Shown piece after piece: positions 45,896-57,734 of a DNA stretch of 64,000 bases. The stretch lies in assembly GCA_019055375.1 (NCBI GenBank), contig JAHQIW010005206.1:81240-145239 (forward strand), written 5' to 3'. The notes beneath the pieces were generated by a model that worked only from the letters and a program-made list of their open reading frames with translations, made no database searches and was not told where the DNA came from. The position numbers and the translations under genes are program-made. The DNA is from Parelaphostrongylus tenuis. Lineage: Eukaryota > Nematoda > Chromadorea > Rhabditida > Metastrongylidae. Each line of letters starts with the position of its first letter. The stretch's first letter is position 1.

Positions 45896-46199
45896 GCTGC
45901 ACCAGACCACAGAAAAGGCTCAAAACATGTTGTCAGATTATAAGATTGTTGTTTTTGGAAGTAAAGAAAATGATGGAAAAAGCTTCGGTGAAGCTAAGGT
46001 AGTAGAAACAGCGTGAGTGCTGTCACTAAAATCTTCTATTCTAACAGGAGAATCGAATTCTTGCAAAAGATTATACCCCTCAAATATTATGTAGTATTTC
46101 TGAAATTGAATATTACGACTTACAACTTTTAGTCCTGAAGTGCTCCGATTTCAAACAAAACTCAAACTTCATAACAGTGATGGAAAATCAAAAACCAAC

Positions 46200-48000
46200 T
46201 TTGAACTATCATTGCTGCAATCCTTGTCTCTGTTTGGCGCACTATTTTCAGATGTTCTACTTGATTCCTCTTGAATTTCATTCAGTTTGAACTTATCCAC
46301 ATAATTTCAATGAGACCACTTGTGGATGCTCAAAGGCCCACTAGTAAGTCAGAGAATTTCTTGTCCGCGCAACTGACTCCTATGTATGTCCTCTTCCTCT
46401 TCCACAATAACTTCAAAAACAAAAACCAAAAAAAGTGTGAAAATTACTTTCGAAGTAATGCAGTGTTAGATAGTCCTTCATAACCTAGCGAGGGGTATGG
46501 GTGGGTATTCAGTATTGAACATTTATGAATATTTTGAACAGGTGTACAACAGGTTTTCTTTGAAATTGCAGGAAAATGTCTTAAAATACAAGAAAACGGA
46601 CTTAATGGAGTTCAGACTAAAGCATTTGAAGTAAAGGATGTTCTTTAGTCTAGAATACCAGAGCATTTTCTGGGATTGATGGCAATCAATGTGCCAGATG
46701 ATGCCATGAGAGATTCTGAACAATGAAAGTAAATCGGTGTACAGAATTTTTAATCTCTTTCAATTCTTATTTTAATGAAAGAAGGTTTTCCTCTATGATC
46801 CATCGTTCCTTGCCAGTTAAGGAAATGGAGTAGTTTTCCTATTGCCGAAAACACTGTGACGGATATCTACACTTATAATAATAATAACGCCTTGAAGGCA
46901 TGAACTCTACCGGACCCATTGTTGGTGTAATGGATGTTAACGGCACACACTCAACAATCTTGGGAACTTCTTCAGTTTGCACAGCTCTCTTTTCGTATCC
47001 ATTTGTTCAATGAGGAAAAAAAAGTTTGTTAAGTCTACTAACATTATTTACTCGATAAAGACGTGGTAAGGTGTAATGAACAGTTCATCAGCCATTCAAA
47101 TGTTGGCATCGCGCTCATTTGAATCGCAATTCTTCTCGGCAACTAGCACCGACGGAAGATGAAATTGAGCTGTGACGTACCCAAGATGAATACTTTTATT
47201 TAATCGGTAATCACTTCACTGTGGTGATACGGCATTAATATACGAGCAGACCATAATGCGACACAATATACTTACTGTAAGCATAGTGAACTATTCTGCT
47301 CACATCTAATTATAAATTCTACCATCTTGAAAATGCTCTGACTCTTCAAAATTCTATCGTTGACCAATTCATAGTGACAAACAGAAGTTTAGGATCGTGA
47401 TAACGTCTAATACATCTTATCAATGCACGAAATTTATGAAAATATAGCGAGATGCGCTTTCAGTATCAACGTAAAGATGGGATAAAAAGGTCCAAATGCG
47501 AGGATTTTCAATAACTTTGCCTTATTAAGGGTCTGGCATGCAGCTTGTATTAGCTCTACTACGGTCACGTTTCGACGCCTCCGCCGATCGTAAAGTCTCC
47601 GTATCCATTCAGTTACCTTTAACTGTGCTTGATGAAGATGATGAATGTCATATTCATCAGTGGATAGCCAGTGACAATTGCTATGTCTTTTTAACTATAT
47701 CTTTTTTGATTACTCGCATTGAGTTTCAATGAAATTCGGAATTGTTTGTTGTCTGAAAACGAAACAAAGCGAATCCCTGAGTTGTTTCATTCCTTGGTTA
47801 AAGCTTCTTGATCTATTAAGGTGATATATTGCCTTGATATAACAACCGCACGTTAGCATTCAACTATTTTCATAGGTGGATAATAGATGTACTCATCTGC
47901 CAGTTTATAGGGCAGAGCAACAACTTCTGGGAATCTTTCTAAAGTTTCGTTTTTATGCGCAAATTAAGAGCAAAAATAACAGAATAATTCCTTAAAGTTT
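46200..48000 (+). repeat. Repeat E, diverged copy of palindrome arm
   Basis: Collinear with 62,170-63,700: 46,300-46,540 with 62,690-62,935, 46,790-47,000 with 63,190-63,370, and 47,660-47,960 with 63,450-63,730 (shared 'gctatgtc..ttaa..atat'). Together with 45,431-45,985 it forms an older, diverged third copy of the whole palindrome arm. No gene. Confidence 0.6.
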
Positions 48001-48038
48001 TTTAGATTGTTTCATTATAATTCCTAATTTTTTTAAAC

Positions 48039-48279
48039 AAAACACGAGGTGTTACATTAACTTTATTTCACAGCTGACGTTTCGGCGGTTCGCCTTCTTC
48101 AGAGCCGCTTTTTTATATGTGTTCCACTGAGTGATTCCTATGACATTATGAGCCTATGTGATTTCCTTCCGGTGATCTCCACTCGAATCACTCAGTGGAA
48201 CCACATAAAAAAGCGGCTCTGAAGAAGGCGTCCGAAACGTCAGCTGTGAAATAAAGTTAATGTAACACCTGGTGTTTTG
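48039..48279. mobile_element. Short palindromic element with two hammerhead-like motifs
   Basis: Arms of about 100 bp (48,039-48,145 and 48,180-48,279) are near-perfect inverted copies. Each holds CTGAAGA, a short hairpin and GAAACGTC: minus strand 48,102-48,079, plus strand 48,219-48,240. This is the same ribozyme-like motif as at the ends of the PLE pair (8.7 and 10.15 kb). The left motif keeps GGC-GAACC-GCC; the right has a shortened GG-CGT-CC. Helix I can form with CGGCT/AGCTG. It could be two PLE ends fused, or a small derivative mobilised by a PLE. Confidence 0.6.
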
Positions 48280-48384
48280 CTCAAAAAAGCAAATCATTGT
48301 TTTGTCATTGGAGCAATAAACAGCAAATTTAGTGATCACGAGTAATTGAAATTTCATACCGTTCGTTTCTAATATTTCTCAAAA

Positions 48385-48560
48385 CCACGCTCAAATTTCA
48401 GCATGCCTGATAACTGTCTCTTGAGATATTCATGTGGTCTGTTATGGGCACTTATAGGACGCAATATAAGTATTACGGTCTCAACAGCCTCATCAGTTGG
48501 GCAGCCCTTTCTACTTTTTGGTCTGTCCTCTCGGAGTAACCCAACCCCTACATAGAGAAG
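48385..48560 (-). ncRNA. Hammerhead-like repeat C3 (core mutated)
   Basis: Minus strand: CTGATGA (48,496-48,490), a degraded helix II, then GTAA where GAAA is needed. Upstream and downstream flanks match C1 and C2. Confidence 0.4.
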
Positions 48561-48649
48561 GCGCAGACCTACCACTTACAGATTCCATTAAGCTATATGT
48601 TATATCCTTATCAGGTTATAGAAGGCACAGACGCACTGAGATATGATGA

Positions 48650-48900
48650 CTCACTCTAAAAGCTATAAGCTCAACTGCTGGTCGTCACAATGTTAGGCAA
48701 TTTCATTATCTGCTTGAGGCGTCTTTTTATACTCGCGTCGATTCCTATATAGAGAACTATACTCAGGGGATACGTTGAGCCGAGGGAGAGTGCTACTGAC
48801 AAATCCCAGTAGGACGAAACGGGTGCCTGTACAGCACTAGACCTAGAAGATCAAAACATGCCATATCGTTTTCGGATTGTATCATTTTGAGTGCTTTCTT
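48650..48900 (+). repeat. Ribozyme unit B, single diverged copy
   Basis: Starts with the unit B block 'ctataagctcaactg.tggtc'. At 48,795 it has CTGACAA, then TCC-CAGTA-GGA, CGAAAC and a helix III, with GTGCT/AGCAC available for helix I. Core position 8 is changed, so probably inactive. Confidence 0.45.
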
Positions 48901-49559
48901 TTGAGAAAAGACCCGATTCACTAGTTTAATAGTATTAATTCTATATATCAAGATGGGCATTACAGAACCAAGTAAACTTTTACAAAACACGTCTTCTGCT
49001 TGTGCTACTAGTGAAAAGTAATAATATTCTGCTCTTACCGCAAGCAACCCGTCCTTTCTAAACAGAGTGGATTTCTCGATACGAACACCTTAAAAATTTT
49101 ATGCTAAGGAAACCTCATTTTCACGATAATTAGGTGATTTATCATGATAGTAATCCCTATAAACGCAGTTTTACTGGAGAGAACGCTGAATTGTCTTAAA
49201 AATTCTTACTTTTTATGACGGAAGTAACAATTTTGAGAAAACGCCTTTTCAGTTCTTCTTGAAAATGCATGCTTCTAAGTTCTAATTTACATAATGCTGA
49301 CAATGCTGACAGTTTATCAATACATTAGTCAACAAACAACAACCTATAATAACATTATCAAACAAAGACAATCACAAATGGCTCAACTCTTTATCATACC
49401 TAGGTATTCTTCGTTAATTTTCCCTTATCTCTACCCTGTTCAAGCTAAGTTGCATAATGTAGTTTTGCTTTTATTTGAACTGTGAACAATCATTCTTTAG
49501 CAAGATTCAAGTAAATTCAAACCGTGTGTCATTTTTTTTTCAAACAGATTGCATTTTAC
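48901..49559. other. No gene seen
   Basis: AT-rich, no supported feature. Confidence 0.35.
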
Positions 49560-52500
49560 GCTGTAACAGTCTAAAAAAATTTGTTTCATCTGAAAATTTC
49601 TCGCTGGGCAAGGTTTCTTTTATAAACAACCAATAACCGTTCGATGGCGCAAATCTCAGCAATTTCAAAAACAAGTCAATTTCTAGGGAGACTCCTTAAA
49701 GTGCTGCAACTGTCAAAAGAATGTTAGATTTTGCACCCCAAAGGATTGGGTTTTGAGACTTTGAACAGAAGTCACTGCCCTTTTTGCAACAAATCGATTA
49801 GCTGCGTAACGGTACCTTTTTCAGAAGCCACAATACAATAAAGAGTTCTTTTCTAGCAACGAAGTTACTATGGGAATTGGTGATGTTTAAGCTATGGAAC
49901 CAGGATTAAAAGTCTACCGGAAAAGCTTTGTTCCGCAAGAAATGTTTGAGTGAGACATTTATATCTTCACTGTTAGAGCGCATCAAGACAGCCATTCTCT
50001 AAATAGAGTGTGCCTTCAAAATTTACGAGATTTTAACTGTCAAAAGATTATTGAAAATTCTCAAAAAATCAGAAAACGCGTTTTTCCGAAAGTTCAATAC
50101 AGGATGCATATATCCCCAAAGATCGAAATTTGCAAAATCTATTATTCCTTTGACTGTCACAGCGTTCTAATTTGTTCTCCCCAAAAACCAAGACCATTGA
50201 ATTTGCTGAGATTTTTCCCTATCCGAAATCTATTGAATGCTCGTTGACTCCTAACGTCGGCTATAAAAATCGGTGCACGCATAGTGAATTGAGCAATTTT
50301 CGTTGTTTGGTTGAGATTTTTTTTCTTCGTTTGGCCAAAATTTTCGTATTTCTTGTATTGATTTGATAGAGAAGATATACTCTTCCCATTCGTATGATTT
50401 CGTTTAGTTATACGGGTCTTCGGTAAAGAAAAAGGTTCAGTTTCGCTCTTTTCTAGCTTTATATTAGATCCAGAAGTCTCGTAGTAAATAAAAACTGGCG
50501 AACAGCTAGTAACTTATCAAACATTATCATGCCTGCTGTATCCAAAAGTGTTCGTATAAACTCTTACTATAACCAAGTTTATATCAATCATTCTTTTGTT
50601 TCTAATTATTTAGAGTTGAGGTAAGATAGAAAAGGTTGGTTACTTATGAATAGTGGGAGAATTCTGAGCGGTAAAAGACAACCGTTTTTGAGTAAAAGGC
50701 TTAGAGATTGGCAATATGCAAACTACTGGTCAGAAATGTGTGCCTCCAGAGAAGTATTCGCGGTGCTTCTCTCCCATGCGCACCCATATTCAAATAAAGT
50801 ATTTTTTATTCCTTTTTGATGCTTTAGTAATTATTCGACAGCTTGAATATCGAGAACCTGGAGGATGTGTTTTATTTTTTAAGTCGCTTTTATATTATGC
50901 TGTAAAGGTGGAGTAAAATTTTGGTGCTTATATGTTAGACGACGGGAAATTCTTTAGTCGATCTCGCTCGCTGGTCAGGATCTTTTCACAGAAGTGTTGA
51001 AAATCATTAGAAAACTCAAATCTCTGGCTAAGACTATGCTGTACCAATTTCTCAAATCACCCTTTTATTTCGCTCTAGCATCCAGAATAAGATTTCATTT
51101 CTTATTCGCCCTTCACCTTCATTTTACCACGCGTATAAATCGCTGGAAGTACGTAAACCATACCAGCGTGTACATAATTTTCCGTAGCATCAGAATCTAC
51201 GTTTTTATTCAAAATTTCCATCAATGTGGTGAAAAATCCCAAATTGAATAACAACACTTTGGACTCGATCAATCGTTCCGCTGCGGCCCCTAGCCCGGTT
51301 CCGTTAATTGACTGTTAAGCAAAGCAGCCGAAAAGGTTCATAGCTGAGTAAAATGTAGCAAGTCACAACAACGACTTGTTAGTAAGGTAATCGCCTGATA
51401 TACTACATAATTCGACAGTGACCTGCCGCATTATGCGTTAAAATCGCGGCAACCATTGTTATTATATTGGGGATTTTGACCGCATCGAGAGGAACTTCAA
51501 TTAGAAACGCATGATTTTGACACAATGGAAAATTCTGTACGTGCTTTTCGTGCTTTTAGCGATTTGTACACGTGGTAAAAATGAAGGCGAAATGCGAGTG
51601 AGAAATAAAATCTTTTCCTGGATGCTACAGCATTACGGAAGAGTGTTTTAAGAACCGGCGGAGTACATTTGTAGGCAGAGATTTAAGGCTTCAAATGACT
51701 TCAAACACTCCGACGAAAATCATCCCTTCAGCGATTGAGACCGGCTTAAAAGTTTGCCTTCGCTTAACATATAAACACAAATTTTCCTTTCACACTCGAG
51801 CATGTTTCGCTGAACAGAAGTTTTCATTCAGATTTATCCAATAACCATTCAATAGCACAATTTCAACAAACTCAATGATCCTGGTTTCTGGAAATGACGT
51901 TTAATATGTTGCTACATCTAAAAGATTACTCAGTATCACATTCGACGCCGTGTTGATCGCGCAGCGCAATTTACATGTGGCGTGCGGTGCGCGCCGAGCG
52001 TAAAACTCAATATTCCTTTAGCTGTCACGACGCACTAAGTACCTCTCAAAAACTAACCTTTTTCTTGAAATTTTCCGGAATTTACCTATCGAATGGGTGT
52101 GAAATCCCGAGAGAAAAGCCGTGTATAGCGAAAAATGCGCAAAGACAACCTCTTTCGAAGGCAAGCACATCATTGGAATCCTCGAGATCTTAGCTCTCGA
52201 CTGGCTAATGTGAGGCAACGGTTTGATGCCAATGTTGTAGTATAAATGCATCATGCCCGTGGAAGGCATATACGCAAGATGTAAAATGCAATCTTGACTT
52301 CAAAATTGCAGTGCAATAATGAGATATTTTTGCAAAACCAAGATCACTTTTGAGTTTGCCGAGATTTGTGTTAACGAAAAACTACTGAGTTTCTTGAGCA
52401 AAAGATTTGTTCATTGAAATATGTTAAAGTGTTGAATAACATTTTCTCCTCCCTGTTACAGTGTAATATAGAGAGACCTCTCAAAAAGTAAGTATACCTT

Positions 52501-53440
52501 TTAAGTTTTCGAGATATAAGCTATCGAAAATACTAACAAATGTTCCAGAAAGAGTGAGGAATTTTTTTCTTGAATATGAGTGCTAATAGAGGAAGTACCG
52601 TATCATAGCAATAATGAACGAGCGCTTATCCTACACTTACTCAGGCTACATATTAAAATTATCTCTCCATAGATCTCTATTAGAAATGCTTAGTTGTACA
52701 AGATGTGCTATCAAGGTAAGTTCTTGCAAGACTGGCGATACAAATGTACAATAGGGGTTGGAAATTTGTTTATTTCTCAAAAGGACGTGGTATAACGGCT
52801 GAAATTTGAAGAGTTTCAAGAGGTAATCACTCTTTATATCAAAAAACTTTTATGAAGGGTTTATTAGTGAGACTCCATCTTTTACTTCACGATAAGACAC
52901 CTGTGAGTTATAAAATTTATCCATAATACCAATAAACCACCTGTAACGTTTAGGCGGTAAGGTAGAATTTTAGGTGTGAAATGTTACCTTCTTTTCGATC
53001 TTACAGCGTTCCGTGATAAACTCTTGAAAAAACCATTTACAATACGAAAAATCCTTGAGATTTAAGCTATTTAATGACTAATAAACTTCGGTCAAGAGCC
53101 ATATTGAAGCTCCAGCCAAGAAAATGAAGTAAATTGACTATGAAACATAATGGTATTTTCACTGTCGCAATTTAATGAAAAGGTTTTCTAAAAATCCAAC
53201 ATGTCGCAGAAATTGCTAAAATTATAGCTTTCGAACGATTACCAAATGTTTGAGAGATAACCTTTCTGTAGCAAGAAAGGCCATCAAACAATCGACACCT
53301 CAACTTAAGTGAAGAATGCGCCTTGAAATTTACTTTGTTTTAGCTACCGTAAATTGCCAAGAAATTTTGCGAAAAGGAAAAAAATTTTTTTTATCAAAGG
53401 GAGCACATAGGTGGAGATAATGAGAAAATAAACCGTATTC
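49560..53440. repeat. S-family degenerate satellite-like array
   Basis: Nearly 4 kb built of diverged units marked by 'ctgt.acagcg..' motifs (for example 49,562, 49,970, 50,155, 52,022, 52,455, 53,002, 53,160) and by 'ttcga..g.t.aaat.tc' blocks between them, roughly every 150-190 bp. No unit is intact and no coding potential is visible. It is the longest run of this family in the window. Confidence 0.5.
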
Positions 53441-53469
53441 CACATCTCTTCTTAGCTACCGCAGGCATG

Positions 53470-54924
53470 AATAAGAATTTAATTGAAATTGAGCATTGGT
53501 CTAAGAAACGAGAATCTAAAGCTCAAGAAAATATTGAGAATTCTCGGCGAAGGAGATAGCATGCAATAAGCACTATTTCCAACTACTCATTGCTTTCCAA
53601 TTTTTAGCCAGTATGATCAATTCAATGCACTTCATGAAATATATTATATGAAAACCGAAAGAGGCCAGTTTTCTGCGAGATGCAAATATCAATTTAACAA
53701 TAAGATGTAGACAACACTATCAGTTTGGAGTAGATCAATCAATTCCTGTACTCGAATCACTTTAGAGGTTCAATGAACAGGTGGCGGACATTCGTCTGTT
53801 TCCTACTCTCTGCATAGTAATTGTATCTCCTACAGTCGTGGATTTGTGGCTCGATTTAGTCAAATTACTCGTCGGCAGGGATAAAAGCGGCTCTCTTTAG
53901 AAATATTATCATTAAGAGTGCGTGTTCGAACTCGAAGATTTTTCTATAACAGCTTCTAAAGGTAGACACTTTTGCTTACTTGCTAAATACCAGCTAATCC
54001 AGCTCCTGTAGAATGATTTAATACCAAAGAGATCATTACCTAGCAGACCACTACCCTGTGTGACGCCGAGTCATTTTGACGTCACTGGGGTCCTGCATAC
54101 AAGAACAGTGCTGAACACTTAGTCGTTTGTGTAAAGCTTCATCTTACTTGATCTCTTTAGAGACTACAATTGTGAGGACCAACATAGCACGAAGAACAGC
54201 TGCTGCAGACTTCAGCTCAAGTTGTATCATCGTGGCTGTCATGAGGGCGAAATCTTTGATACTCCAGGCATAACAGAAATTCATGACAATCTTGTGTTTG
54301 CTTGAAAATAAAAGAAAGTGGGAATTTTTCATTGGATTTCGGCTTTCACATCATCCGTGAGTGGTCGGTTTACTTATCTCCGAAACAACTAGTAGGAAGC
54401 CCGGACGAGTCCGTCGCCGAAATCCATCCATGGAAAGGGCATCATGAAGACCTGAAGAAGCCCTTGCAAGTTCACATCAGAAACCAAGGATAATCATGAG
54501 CACGACCAACAACATACCATTTGGAATATGTACTGGACTAGGCACAACTAGTGAAGACGGACCATTTAAGTATGTAAGTGAGTATGGATTATTCTTCAGC
54601 ACTGATTTGAACCACCGCTAGGCTATAGTTAATCCTTGTAAGGATTTCCAATCAGTCACCTCTTACAATGCTTTATTCTCTTAGACCCCAGTGGCACATG
54701 TATGTGGTATCATTCACCACGTCATGCGCCGTGAGTAGGAGAATTTGTGCATTTGCGCAAACTGTAATGAAGATGTAGAGCTTTATTTTATAGACTAAGG
54801 TTTTGATGGAGCATTATCATCAAAAATCATGGTGCACTGCAGAAGACACTTTCATGAAGGTATTCAATATTCAGTTTGACAATTTCAATTCAATAAGATA
54901 CAATAAATGTGAACCTAAAATTTT
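53470..54924. repeat. Large inverted repeat, left arm (repeat F)
   Basis: Near-identical reverse complement of 55,951-57,409 (coordinate sums about 110,878). It contains the best copy of repeat F. On the minus strand 54,278-54,144 reads MIQLELKSAAAVLRAML then LTIVVSKEIK, directly followed by GTAAGA: possibly an exon 1 with a short leader. The other copies do not keep the frame, so no gene is called. Confidence 0.75.
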
Positions 54925-55450
54925 GATATGCTTCTTCTGACCCATTGAATGTTTAAGCGACAGCTGCTCAAAAGTGCTGCATTGATGAAAAGAGGCCATA
55001 CTCAGATGGAGCAGCGTCTGGATTGTAAGCGAGGTGAGGGAGAAATTAGATGGCGTCCATCTCTTTGAACTTGCCCTGTGTCCTCCTGACGTGCGGTTTA
55101 GCCTAGTCCCACTAAGAATAAGTGAGCTTTGTCGGGCCAAAGTTGGACTTTTGCACACCAATCTGGCTCAGACGCGATTCAAATGTTGGCATTAGAGCTT
55201 GGCAATAATGGCACGAACCATTTCTCTAATAATGGCGGATCAACACTCGCAAATCATACTGTTCAATAGGCGACTGGGAACTGAGCTGTCAAAAAAATTG
55301 ATACATAGGCGTCAAAAAGTATTACTTTCAAAGATTTTCCAGATTTTTTTGCTTAACCTAACACAGAATCACTATATGGGATGCGCTTGTTATAGCGTCT
55401 GACTCTGAAGGATCTTCAACTCAGAATTCTGTAAGTGAGAAATCAAATCG
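54925..55450 (-). mobile_element. Mariner transposase remnant in palindrome spacer
   Basis: Minus strand (about 55,140-54,950): WD.AKPHVRR, then LAYNPDAAPSEYGLFSSMQHF. This is the HDNARPH...SPDLAPSDY region of mariner transposases, the part missing from the 31- and 42-kb copies. Exactly 34 residues separate the second catalytic Asp from the third position, which here is Glu. Several stops. The 5' half is probably 55,200-55,370. Confidence 0.6.
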
Positions 55451-55950
55451 TTCGGGAACACATCTAAACTTCTCCAAAAGAGCTGTGCTACTCCAGTAAT
55501 CAGTGTAGACGGAGGTATTCTCTAAATCCAGCTTTCTGGAGAGATCCAACTCGGAACTCGAAAAAGTGTTCACTGCTCACTAATGGCATATTGAACACAC
55601 AATCAATTCAATAGACATATTGGACTCTCTACAAGGAAGTTATGAAAGCTAAATATAGCTGATTAAACAGCTCTGTGTTCTTCAATTGAATTACTGAGTG
55701 GCGAGCTGCGGCATTTTGTCTCCGTTTTCCATGCAGTTCCGTCGTTGATCGGCAATTTTCGAAACATTAGAAGAGAAACAAGTAAACCGTCGCTCCTGTG
55801 TAAATCAAATTAAATAATTCTAAGAGTGTGAGTGGTACGTAAAACACTTGCAGAATAATGACATTTGTTTGTTAGTGGCAGTGTGAGCCCTCAGCATAGG
55901 TAAAACGCGGGTTGACTCCCGTCTAATGTCAGATGTTTTGTATACCACTT
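55451..55950. other. Spacer; SINE-like trace
   Basis: 55,865-55,950 has a box B-like 'gggttgactcccg' and a T2-like tail ('tgttttgtataccactt'), a probable decayed tRNA SINE. Otherwise nothing supported. Confidence 0.35.
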
Positions 55951-57409
55951 AAAATTTTCAGGTCACATTTATTGTATCTTATTGAATTGAAATTGTCAAA
56001 CTGAATATTGAATACCTTCATGAAAGTGTCTTCTGCAGTGCACCATGATTTTTGATGATAATGCTCCATCAAAACCTTAGTCTATAAAATAAAAGCTCTA
56101 CATCTTCATTACAGTTTGCGCAAATGCACAAATTCTCCTACTCACGGCGCATGACGTGGTGAATGATACCACATACATGTGCCACTTGGGACTAAGAGAA
56201 TAAAGCATTGTAAGAGGTGACTGATTGGAAATCCTTACAAGGACTAACTATAGCCTAGCGGTGGTTCAAATCAGTGCTGAAGAATAATCCATACTTACTT
56301 ACATACTTAGATGGTCCGTCTTCACTAGTTGTGCCTAGTCCAGTACATATTCCAAATGGTATGTTGTTGGTCGTGCTCATGATAATCCTTGGTTTCTGAT
56401 GTGAACTTGAAAGGGCTTCTTCAGGTCTTCATGATGCCCTTTCCATGGATGGATTTCGGCGACGGATCTCGTCCGGGCTTCCTACTAGTTGTTTCGGAGA
56501 TAAGTAAACCGACCACTCACGGATGATGTGAAAGCCGAAATCCAATGAAAAATTCCCACTTTCTTTTATTTTCAAGCAAACACTAGATTGTCATGAATTT
56601 CTGTTATGCCTGGAGTATCAAAGATTTCGCCCTCATGACAGCCACGATGATACAACTTGAGCTGAAGTCTGCAGCAGCTGTTCTTCGTGCTATGTTGGTC
56701 CTCACAATTGTAGTCTCTAAAGAGATCAAGTAAGATGAAGCTTTACACAAACGACTAAGTGTTCAGCACTGTTCTTGTATGCAGGACCCCAGTGACGTCA
56801 AAATGACTCGGCGTCACACAGGGTAGTGGTCTCCTAGGTAATGATCTCTTTGGTATTAAATCATTCTACAGGAGCTGGATTAGCTGGTATTTAGCAAGTA
56901 AGCAAAAGTGTCTACCTTTAGAAGCTGTTATAGAAAAATCTTCGAGTTCGAGCACGCACTCTTAATGATAATATTTCTAAAGAGAGCCGCTTTATTCCCT
57001 GCCGACGAGTAATTTGACTAAATCGAGCCACAAATCCACGACTGTAGGAGAGTACAATTACTATGCAGAGAGTAGGAAACAGACGAATGTCCGCCACCTG
57101 TTCATTGAACCCTAAAGTGATTCGAGTACAGGAATTGATTGATCTACTCCAAACTGATAGTTGTTGTCTACATCTTATTGTTAAATTGGTATTTGCATCT
57201 CGCAGAAAACTGGCCTCTTTCGGTTTTCATATAATATATTTCATGAAGTGCATTGAATTGATCATACTGGCTAAAAATTGGAAAGCAATGAGTAGTTGGA
57301 AATAGTGCTTATTGCATGCTATCTCCTTCGCCGAGAATTCTCAATATTTTCTTGAGCTTTAGATTCTCATTTCTTAGGCCAATGCTCAATTTCAATTAAA
57401 TTCTTTATT
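55951..57409. repeat. Large inverted repeat, right arm (repeat F)
   Basis: Inverted partner of 53,470-54,924, with only scattered mismatches by eye. It ends at about 57,409, where Penelope-like sequence begins. Confidence 0.75.
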
Positions 57410-57645
57410 AGTGGCGTAATCCAACGAAGTGCTCGTTTACAGGGAAGAGAGTGGTCTATTCGTCTCGCTAATATATTCATACCATCATGCCTCACAAGGT
57501 AAATTGTATCCGATCTTGTGCAGTCGCCGTCTCTGCCGTTTAGGCAAACTTTACAGTCATTAGTTTTTCTGAGGCGGTCATACAGTCGCTTGCGCACTAC
57601 GGAGGCTTCTACTTTAGACATAAAAGCGATAGCAAGGGTCGTCCT
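57405..57645 (-). mobile_element. Penelope-like element remnant (linker + GIY-YIG start)
   Basis: Minus strand: VVRKRLYDRLRKTNDCKVC, NGRDGDCTRSDTIYLV, then a broken YIGE region and HSLPCKRALRW. Same domain as the 9-kb pair but a more diverged family (compare RNKLYDRLCNTKSC, GKEGDCMRSGTVYLL). Confidence 0.6.
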
Positions 57646-57734
57646 AGTCACTGTCAGTTTTCAGCCCTCTGATTTTTTTACTCAATCTCTTGCGAGGCGT
57701 GCGGACTTGAATACATGTGATGTGGGATCTGCAT

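Larger units (their letters stand above)
45431..45985 (+). mobile_element. Retrozyme-like tandem dimer B (308-bp unit)
   Basis: Two direct copies: the sequence from 'ccattccaag' through 'ggtaccgtg' and the ribozyme recurs, with predicted cleavage after 45,573 and 45,881, 308 bp apart. After each ribozyme comes 'gctcaaaacatgtt.tcagatta'. The same unit occurs as inverted dimers at the palindrome centre (61.2-62.05 kb) and as fragments at 17.4 and 48.7 kb. No protein is encoded. The architecture is that of a retrozyme; the name is inference. Confidence 0.65.
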
